64,000 nt of DNA. It comes from Infirmifilum lucidum (GTDB lineage Archaea; Thermoproteota; Thermoprotei; Thermofilales; Thermofilaceae). Made by a program: the position numbers and the translations under genes. The stretch is from assembly GCF_014876775.1 (NCBI RefSeq), contig NZ_CP062310.1:1527699-1591698 (forward strand), written 5' to 3'. Below the pieces are notes generated by a model. That model was not told the DNA's origin. It saw only the letters and a program-made list of their open reading frames with translations, and searched no databases. The stretch's first letter is position 1. Each line of letters starts with the position of its first letter. Below are positions 17,633 through 24,900 of this stretch, in pieces.

Positions 17633-18965
17633 CAGGACGCCCCCGACAGAGCTGGCCTTCGAGTTCGAAGTACTGGAGCCCGGGGCCATCGCCACGGGGG
17701 ACTTCGTCGAAGTCCCCGTAGAACGCGGGGCGCTGCTGGCCAGAGTCGCGGGGATGCAGGCGGTGAACGCCGCGTTCAGCGAACTGGGGGTCGTGACAGA
17801 GGCGAGCGAGTACGGCCTCAGGCTACCCAGCGCCGCCCTGCTCTCCTCCGAAGTGCACGTGGCAAGGGCGAGGGCCCTCGAGGTCATAACGGAAGACGGG
17901 GAGCTGGCACCGCCCCTGCACCCCCCGAGCCCCGGCACGCCGGTCTACAAGGCCTCAAGAGAGTCTATAAGCAGGCTCCTGGGCTTCAGGGAGGGGGGCG
18001 TCTGGCTGGGCGAGGTCTGGCACTCCGGCGTGGACGCCCTCCTGGATCCCGAGAGCCTCGTGTGCCACCACGTCGCAGTCGTCGGGGCGACAGGGTCGGG
18101 CAAGTCCCACACGCTCGGCGTCCTGTCTGAAGAACTGCTAGAGCACGGATACCCGGTCGTGGTGGTCGATGTCCACGGGGAGTACGGCTTCCTCGCGGAG
18201 GAGGGCTACAGGGCGAGAGCCCTGAAGCTCACGGGAGTATCTCTCAAGCCCGGCTTGCTGAGCCCGGACGCCGTGGCCGAGGCTACCGAGATGACTGAGG
18301 TTCAGCGGGATCTGCTACACCTCGCCTACGACGGGCTTGAAGGAGTAGAGCTCGGGGACGTTATCGAGAGCGTCGAGAGAGTGGCCCGGGAGTACGGCTT
18401 CCGCAGGGAGACGGTGGTGGGAGTCATAAGGAGGCTCAAGACGCTCAAGTCCATGGGCGTCTTCGCGGGCAGCGAGGGCGGTGTACCGCCAGAGGAGCTC
18501 GTGGAGGAGGGTAGCGCCACGGTACTCGAGGTAGGGCTGGGCCTTCCGGAGAGGGCGGTGAACGCCCTCGTGGGTACCGTAGTGTGGCTCCTCTTCGAGG
18601 CGAGGAGAAGCGGCGCCGTGCCTGGATTTGCCCTCGTAGTGGACGAGGCGCAGAGGTTCCTGCCGCAGGAGGAGGACACCTTCTCGAGGAGGGCTCTTAG
18701 AGTCTTGGCAAGGGAGGGCAGGAAGTTCAGAACCGGGATCATGGTGGCGAGCCAGCGCGTCGTGGGCCTGGACAAGGACGTCCTGAGCCAGAGCGGGACG
18801 AAGGTCGTCCTTAGGATGGACAGCGTCACGGACTTGTCGATGCTCAAGCTCCTCCTCGGCCAGAGCGCCAGGCTCGTCCCCCACCTCCCCCGGGGGGTAG
18901 CGATCGTCGCCGGAGTCACGGTGAGGTACCCGGTGATGGTCAAGGTGAGGGGCAGGAAGTCCTAG
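17607..18965 (+). CDS. herA: HerA-like hexameric DNA translocase ATPase
   Basis: A 452-residue ATPase. An N-terminal HAS-barrel region (residues 1-100) leads to the RecA-like core with Walker A GATGSGKSHT near residue 160 and DVHGEYGFL, the HerA signature after it. Walker B is FALVVDEAQRFLP near residue 345, and an Arg-rich segment REGRKFRTGIMVASQR follows. HerA moves on double-stranded DNA and works with NurA, whose relative is encoded just upstream in the same operon with a 26-base overlap. The start is GTG at 17607. The stop overlaps the converging cas4 stop by 4 bases. This may be a CRISPR-linked copy separate from the recombination-repair HerA, but the window cannot show whether another exists. 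Confidence 0.88.
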   Translation: MEKVGVVISRTPPTELAFEFEVLEPGAIATGDFVEVPVERGALLARVAGMQAVNAAFSELGVVTEASEYGLRLPSAALLSSEVHVARARALEVITEDGELAPPLHPPSPGTPVYKASRESISRLLGFREGGVWLGEVWHSGVDALLDPESLVCHHVAVVGATGSGKSHTLGVLSEELLEHGYPVVVVDVHGEYGFLAEEGYRARALKLTGVSLKPGLLSPDAVAEATEMTEVQRDLLHLAYDGLEGVELGDVIESVERVAREYGFRRETVVGVIRRLKTLKSMGVFAGSEGGVPPEELVEEGSATVLEVGLGLPERAVNALVGTVVWLLFEARRSGAVPGFALVVDEAQRFLPQEEDTFSRRALRVLAREGRKFRTGIMVASQRVVGLDKDVLSQSGTKVVLRMDSVTDLSMLKLLLGQSARLVPHLPRGVAIVAGVTVRYPVMVKVRGRKS

Positions 18966-19552
18966 GGCATCAGCTGCCTGCACAAGCGCCTGTAGTAGCA
19001 GTAGCCGCACTTCCAGCTCTGGACGCGCGGGGGTGGCTCCGGGGACGCCAGGCTCCGCCTCATGCTGCTCGCGAGGGACACGACATAGCTCCTGAGCGCC
19101 GGAGTCACCCTGACCTCGACGCGCCCCTCCGAGCCGAGGACTATAACTGCGTCGGCCGTCGCCTTGAGCGTCTCCTCCGCTAGCAGCGCGTAGGCCACGG
19201 CCTGCACCAGCACGTGCCTCGCCCTCCCGAAGAGGGATCTCCTCGTAACCCTAGTTAGCGCCTTCGCCTCAACCACCCTCACTAGCCCCCCTCTCTTCAG
19301 TACTGCATCCGCGAAGCCGTGGAGGCCTAGCGCCCTGCTCTTCACGTAGACGCTCCTGTACGCCTCCCAGCCGTCCGGAACCTCGAAGTCCGGAGCACCC
19401 AGCTCCGATGCTACGAGCATGGACGGCGTGGCGTACTCCCCGCCCACCCTGAACTGGAAGTACGCGTACCTGGGGCAGTAGGCGTACTCCTTGAGCAGCA
19501 CGACGGGCAGCAAGTCAAGCTCCTCCAGGCTATACAACGACACGGGCCACAC
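18962..19552 (-). CDS. cas4: Cas4 exonuclease
   Basis: A 196-residue RecB-type nuclease with an iron-sulphur cluster. The first Cys lies in EYAYCPR near residue 26, and the last three are in KCGYCYYRRLC at the C-terminus. The PD-(D/E)xK core is GFADAVL followed by VRVVEAKAL near residues 80-97. Cas4 trims and selects PAM-bearing prespacers before integration. It is the last gene of the minus-strand csa1-cas1-cas2-cas4 operon and overlaps cas2 by 23 bases. Confidence 0.92.
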   Translation of the reverse strand: MWPVSLYSLEELDLLPVVLLKEYAYCPRYAYFQFRVGGEYATPSMLVASELGAPDFEVPDGWEAYRSVYVKSRALGLHGFADAVLKRGGLVRVVEAKALTRVTRRSLFGRARHVLVQAVAYALLAEETLKATADAVIVLGSEGRVEVRVTPALRSYVVSLASSMRRSLASPEPPPRVQSWKCGYCYYRRLCRQLMP

Positions 19553-19811
19553 CCGCGAGCGGGGCCATGGGCCTCCCCGCGACTAGCGCCCGCTCAAAGC
19601 TCTCGTCGGGGACGACGAAGATTATAACGCTGTCGCCCTCGCCCCTCACGTAGCGCTGGATGAACCTGTACACGTCCTTCGCGTGCCCGTAGCCGCCCCT
19701 CCCCACGAAGGCGCTGCGCTGAACTCTCGTCAGGCCGAGCCCCAGGAGGCGGGACGCGAGCCTCTGCCTGTCGCCGTTGTCGCTTATGTCGTAGACAACT
19801 ACGAGCCTCAT
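19530..19811 (-). CDS. cas2: Cas2 integration-complex subunit
   Basis: A 93-residue ferredoxin-like protein with the usual opening MRLVVVYDISD, where Asp8 is the conserved metal-binding residue, and RVQRSAFVG at about residues 28-36. It forms the dimer that bridges two Cas1 dimers during spacer capture. It overlaps cas1 by one base and cas4 by 23 bases, so the adaptation proteins are translated together. Confidence 0.95.
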   Translation of the reverse strand: MRLVVVYDISDNGDRQRLASRLLGLGLTRVQRSAFVGRGGYGHAKDVYRFIQRYVRGEGDSVIIFVVPDESFERALVAGRPMAPLAGVARVVV

Positions 19812-20773
19812 CAGAACCTCGCCCTGAAGCCGACGTACTCCTGGAGCTCGCCCCTGAGGTACCTGGCGAGCTCCGAGGCCTTCCTCACAATGACGTCGTC
19901 GACTGTGGCCTTGCCGTTGAGGTACGGCACCTCCTTCTCCAGGGCCCTCATGACTACCTGCGCGACCCTCCTCCTGGACTCCCTATCCATCACCCCGTTC
20001 GAGACGGAGACGTCGGGCCTAGCGAACACGAGGGCCTTGTCCACCACAGGCCTGAACTGCTCTATGAAGTCGTAAACGAGCGTCCTTTGGCCGCTCTTCA
20101 TCGAGTGCATGAAGCCAGCGTAGGGGTCGAGCCCCACTAGCAGCAGCGCCCTCTCGCACCTCGCGTAGAGCACCCCGTAGCCGTAGTTCAACGCCATGTT
20201 GAACGGATCCAGGCCCTGGGGGTCTCTCCCCGTGAAGCCGTAGCCGCTGTCCTCGAGGAGCTTCGCTACAGCCCCCCAGTAGATCCTGGCCGCGTGGGCT
20301 TCGAGCTCCCTCAGCTCCAGCGGGTCAGGCCTGGCGCGCCTTATGTCGTCCGCTACCCTCTCCACGTTCTCTGCCTCCAACGCGTAGTAGTCGTCGCGCC
20401 TGGATCTGGCCGCGTACCTCAGCACGCTCGCCTGGTTCCTGACTTTCGCCTCCAGGATGCTCTTGGCAGCCCTGAGCCCCCTGCCGTCGAGTATAGCCTG
20501 GTACTGCGCGACCCTGGTAGCAGCGGTCTTGTTGATTATAGGCGGGTAGACCCTGGCCACAGGCATCCCGTGGGGGCCGAGGACGGTCAAGTCGATGCCC
20601 CTAGCAGCGAGCGCCTGCAGAGCTGCAGTAGTAATGCTAGCGGCCCTAGTCGCGACGACTACGGAGTCGTAGGTCGCGGAGCCCAGCTCCACTACGTCCC
20701 CGTCATGCGTCCTCAGCACGACCCTGCCCTTCTCGACCTTTATCCTGCAAGGCTTAGACACGAAGAGCAGCAT
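19811..20773 (-). CDS. cas1: Cas1 integrase
   Basis: A 320-residue integrase that inserts spacers at the leader end of the arrays. The catalytic residues are visible: Glu in LEAHAARIYWGAV, His in FMHSMKSGQR, and Asp and Glu in LVYDFIEQFRP. The N-terminal beta domain begins MLLFVSKPCRIKVEKGRV. The ATG at 20773 is preferred over an upstream in-frame start whose extra residues lie in csa1 coding sequence and look non-native. The gene overlaps the end of csa1 by 20 bases. Confidence 0.95.
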   Translation of the reverse strand: MLLFVSKPCRIKVEKGRVVLRTHDGDVVELGSATYDSVVVATRAASITTAALQALAARGIDLTVLGPHGMPVARVYPPIINKTAATRVAQYQAILDGRGLRAAKSILEAKVRNQASVLRYAARSRRDDYYALEAENVERVADDIRRARPDPLELRELEAHAARIYWGAVAKLLEDSGYGFTGRDPQGLDPFNMALNYGYGVLYARCERALLLVGLDPYAGFMHSMKSGQRTLVYDFIEQFRPVVDKALVFARPDVSVSNGVMDRESRRRVAQVVMRALEKEVPYLNGKATVDDVIVRKASELARYLRGELQEYVGFRARF

Positions 20774-21554
20774 GGCACACCCCCCTCCAGGGGCACCAAT
20801 CGGGACAGGACTCGGCCACGCCAGGATCCTCCCCCGACTCAACTATCCTGGCCACGGCGTCCCTGGCCTCCAGGAACCGCGACCTGACCCGGTCGTCCAG
20901 GATCACCGCGCGCCACAGGAGCCTGCCGCCCGCGTACTGCACGACGACCCCGTAGTTGACCGGGTTGTTCGACGCCGCCTCCACCGCCATCGCGTAGGCG
21001 GCGACAGCGAGCTCCTTCCTTTCGAGGCCGTTGCCGTAGACGAAGTCCACCGGAACCCCCGCGACGAGCAGGTCAGGCCTGACGACGTCCGAGAGGCCCA
21101 CGGGGCCGCCCGGCACCTCCGGCTCGACTGCCACGGGCAGCCTGGCCCCGCCCACGCCCCACGCCATGGCTAGGGCCGAGCTCGCGTCGAAGACCCTCGA
21201 GGCGGCACTCCTCAGCTCCCGGGGAGCCCCCCGCAGGAGCCTGGCCTTCGCCCCCGCGAGCCTCTCCAGGCTCGGGCCAGCCCTGAGGACGACCCTGAAG
21301 GGCTCCAGGAAGGCCTCGTGGAAGACCCTCCCGGCGAGTAGCACGCCGTCACTCGCGGGCTTCAAGCCTCTCACCCTCCTCAGGTAGACGTCGCGCTTCG
21401 ACGGGCAGGGGGACGAGACTTCGCTTACTGTGGGCATGAAGCCACGCCTGGGGCCGACGAGCTCGAGCCTCCACCCCCTGAGCTCGACTACTAGATCCCC
21501 GGCTACAACGCCTCTAACTCTCTCTAGCACAGGTGCTGGAAACATATTACTCAT
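20754..21554 (-). CDS. csa1: Csa1, Cas4-family adaptation protein
   Basis: A 266-residue Cas4 relative. A single Cys lies in SPCPSKRDVYLRR near residue 50 and three more in CPDWCPWRGVCH at the C-terminus, matching a four-Cys iron-sulphur cluster. RPDLLVAGVPVDFV marks the nuclease core around residue 165. In type I-A systems Csa1 acts with Cas1, Cas2 and Cas4 in spacer acquisition. It is the first gene of the adaptation operon. A TATA box at about 21580-21588 predicts a leaderless start at the ATG, with a palindromic site at 21555-21570 between them. It diverges from the leader of array 2. Confidence 0.88.
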   Translation of the reverse strand: MSNMFPAPVLERVRGVVAGDLVVELRGWRLELVGPRRGFMPTVSEVSSPCPSKRDVYLRRVRGLKPASDGVLLAGRVFHEAFLEPFRVVLRAGPSLERLAGAKARLLRGAPRELRSAASRVFDASSALAMAWGVGGARLPVAVEPEVPGGPVGLSDVVRPDLLVAGVPVDFVYGNGLERKELAVAAYAMAVEAASNNPVNYGVVVQYAGGRLLWRAVILDDRVRSRFLEARDAVARIVESGEDPGVAESCPDWCPWRGVCHAALRV

Positions 21555-21570
21555 TTGAAATCTATTTCAA
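21555..21570 (-). promoter_or_regulatory. Palindromic operator before csa1
   Basis: TTGAAATCTATTTCAA has perfect 7-bp arms around a 2-nt centre and ends one base before the csa1 start codon. It lies between the TATA box (21580-21588) and the start, so a protein bound here would block transcription initiation. The core TGAAA-N4-TTTCA matches the palindrome ahead of the nurA-like gene at 16254-16271. Csa3, encoded at 29263, is a candidate ligand by context only. Confidence 0.6.
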
Positions 21571-21662
21571 GAAATACAAATAAATATTTCTCCAAGGAAG
21601 AACCCAGGGGACAAAGAGCAATATTTCAGAGAGGAATTTATGAAACCCCACCGAGAATTGAT

Positions 21663-21905
21663 AAACACTATTTTCCACAGTGAAAATCCTCCGACTATTT
21701 ATCCCTTTCTCTGGGAGTGTTCCCGTGGAACAATCCAGTGCTACTTTATAAATCAATTTTCATTAAAGTTGTGAACACTTAAAATAGAGGGAGGGTTTGG
21801 TTTCACAACCACAGGAAGAAATTTGCTTATCAAGCCGTGTGCACAGAGGAAGAGAGTAGAGACCACAAGAGAACCTTTAAATAACCCCACACCCACTACT
21901 CAACA
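21663..21905 (+). promoter_or_regulatory. CRISPR leader 2
   Basis: It aligns end to end with leader 1 (3761-4003) at a constant offset of 17902, with few differences in the repeat-proximal 150 nt. The TATA box TTTAAATAA at 21876-21884 again places the transcript start at the first base of the first repeat. The identical leader and repeat imply that one Cas1-Cas2 set feeds both arrays. Confidence 0.9.
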
Positions 21906-24900
21906 GAAGAAGTCAAGAGACAATAGAAAGTAATTCGTAGCCGCGAATTATTAAATAACATCCACGAGAAAGGAAGAAGTCAAGAGACAATAGAAAGAGT
22001 GACGGTCACTGTAATAACGCGTCCGTCCACACTGATCCCACGAAGAAGTCAAGAGACAATAGAAAGCCTTCTCACTTTGTTGAGATCAACGAGTATGCGT
22101 TCAAAATTATGAAGAAGTCAAGAGACAATAGAAAGAAAGCGGGGCTCGGGGGGAGGGACTACGCCCTCCCTGTGAGCGAAGAAGTCAAGAGACAATAGAA
22201 AGTCCTCTAATTTCTCCGCGTCCACCATCGCGCGCTCGAAGAAGAAGTCAAGAGACAATAGAAAGTCTATGACGCGTGGCAGCACTGTCCTATACGGTAT
22301 CTCCAGTGGAAGAAGTCAAGAGACAATAGAAAGTAAAACCTGTAGAGTTTCCAATGTAGCCCGAAGAGGGCCCCGAGAAGAAGTCAAGAGACAATAGAAA
22401 GCAGTATTCGTAGGTAGCAGTGGTGTTTCCCCGTGTTTCCCCGGAAGAAGTCAAGAGACAATAGAAAGTTGCTCTACTATTACCTCACCTCCATCGACGC
22501 CAGAGAGGGAGAAGAAGTCAAGAGACAATAGAAAGAGTTGGCAGCAATGAAAGTAGCAGAACTAAGAAGTCCCTGTCGTTCTCGGGAAGAAGTCAAGAGA
22601 CAATAGAAAGTAACATGAAGGCAAGGATGACAGTATTTCGGAGTGACGTTTATGAAGAAGTCAAGAGACAATAGAAAGGCCGAAGACTTCCGTCACCCAC
22701 GTGTAGCGGTTGCGCCTGGAAGAAGTCAAGAGACAATAGAAAGCCCAGGTAGTACTCAATGATCGCCTTGTTAAACTCATCTGCCCACTTTATCGAAGAA
22801 GTCAAGAGACAATAGAAAGGATGAGCTTGTCACGCCAGTAAGGCATCACGTCTAAGCTCTTTGAAGAAGTCAAGAGACAATAGAAAGACAAAATGACTGT
22901 AACTACTCCCCTTTTCATCATGGTGGAAGAAGTCAAGAGACAATAGAAAGTGCTTTTCCTTTCCGTAGCTCCAGGGCTACTTCCTCAAGAAGAAGTCAAG
23001 AGACAATAGAAAGTTATCTGTGACGTTATGTACCGGTGTCCCCGTAACCCGTGAAGAAGTCAAGAGACAATAGAAAGTCCCATGTCCTGAAGGTAAAGAA
23101 CAGGCCGATCCCATACCTGGAAGAAGTCAAGAGACAATAGAAAGCTGGAGCTCTCCCAGCGCCCCTTCGACTACATCGAGGCCATAGAAAGAAGAAGTCA
23201 AGAGACAATAGAAAGCCTAAAGGACAGCGAAGTCCTGCACCGGGGGCATTTAAGAAGAAGTCAAGAGACAATAGAAAGCAAGAGTAGTTCAAGGTCTTCC
23301 TTGGAGATTATCCCCCGAAGAAGTCAAGAGACAATAGAAAGAGGATGTGGCGAGGCGCCTGGCCTCGATACTAGAAGAGCTGAAGAAGTCAAGAGACAAT
23401 AGAAAGAATAATCGCTTTATTGAAGCTGTCTGCCCACTTGATCAGAAGAAGTCAAGAGACAATAGAAAGTGCCCTCAACTCCTCCGGCCGTATCTCCTCC
23501 ACTCTATACCGAAGAAGTCAAGAGACAATAGAAAGATGTTTTCAAGGTCTCATGGACAAGCGGGGGTACGGGGTATTCGAAGAAGTCAAGAGACAATAGA
23601 AAGGAGGCCAACCTTACGCCACGTCTTATCGCCAATGACAAGGTAGAAGAAGTCAAGAGACAATAGAAAGGCCGAGGTTAGAAAGATGCTTGAGAGAGCA
23701 TTTCTGGAGGGAAGAAGTCAAGAGACAATAGAAAGTGTAATATCCCCAGACCAAATGATGGCGATAATTACAGATGGTGAAGAAGTCAAGAGACAATAGA
23801 AAGTTGCACCTTGGACACCTCGTGTCTTTCTTCCTCCCAGTATGAAGAAGTCAAGAGACAATAGAAAGGTACACTCCCCGTACACCACTCTGTACACTTC
23901 CCTGTACACTTGAAGAAGTCAAGAGACAATAGAAAGCATTCCCCACTCTCCGCAACGCCTCAAAGACCTCACTACCGAAGAAGTCAAGAGACAATAGAAA
24001 GCGCGAGTGCTCGCTCCCATGCGCCAGAGTCGATTGCTTCTAGAAGAAGTCAAGAGACAATAGAAAGTGGGTTCTCGCGCTCGCGGTAGCGGCCCCCCTG
24101 GCGGTCTCCCGAAGAAGTCAAGAGACAATAGAAAGATCTTCTCTGCATTGTACATCGCCCGCTCGAAGAGGGAAGAAGTCAAGAGACAATAGAAAGGAGA
24201 GGTACGGGTTTAGGATAAAGAAGTTCTTCGTAGAGAAGAAGTCAAGAGACAATAGAAAGCATAGCTCCCTTGATTATCCTGACGTCTTGTAAGAAAACCT
24301 GGAAGAAGTCAAGAGACAATAGAAAGTGACAAGACAGACGCCCGCTTGATCCTAGATTTAAGCACGAAGAAGAAGTCAAGAGACAATAGAAAGATTGAGG
24401 GAGTGCGTAACACTATTATCCAGGTAGTTAACGCGAAGAAGTCAAGAGACAATAGAAAGTGTGGGAGAAACTGAGAGGCCTCGCAGAATGGATGTTCTCG
24501 AAGAAGTCAAGAGACAATAGAAAGTAAGCCACTGGTAGAGTCGGTTAAAGAAAATGTAGCTGGCCGAAGAAGTCAAGAGACAATAGAAAGCAGAAATTGG
24601 TCTCAGCTAGTAAAGCTGTATAGGTAGAGAAGAAGTCAAGAGACAATAGAAAGAGGGAAGCCGTGAAAACGCTCGGGCCGTGCTGGAACTTTATGAAGAA
24701 GTCAAGAGACAATAGAAAGTTTTACCCGGGGCGTTTTGAAAACAGGGCTAGGGCCCACGTATTTTGAAGAAGTCAAGAGACAATAGAAAGTGTAAGCGAA
24801 GGGCAGAGCCAGCCGGGGTGCTCGTAGTATGAAGAAGTCAAGAGACAATAGAAAGCTAGTCACCTTGCGAGATGGTTACACTAGCCCGAATGCTGAAGAA

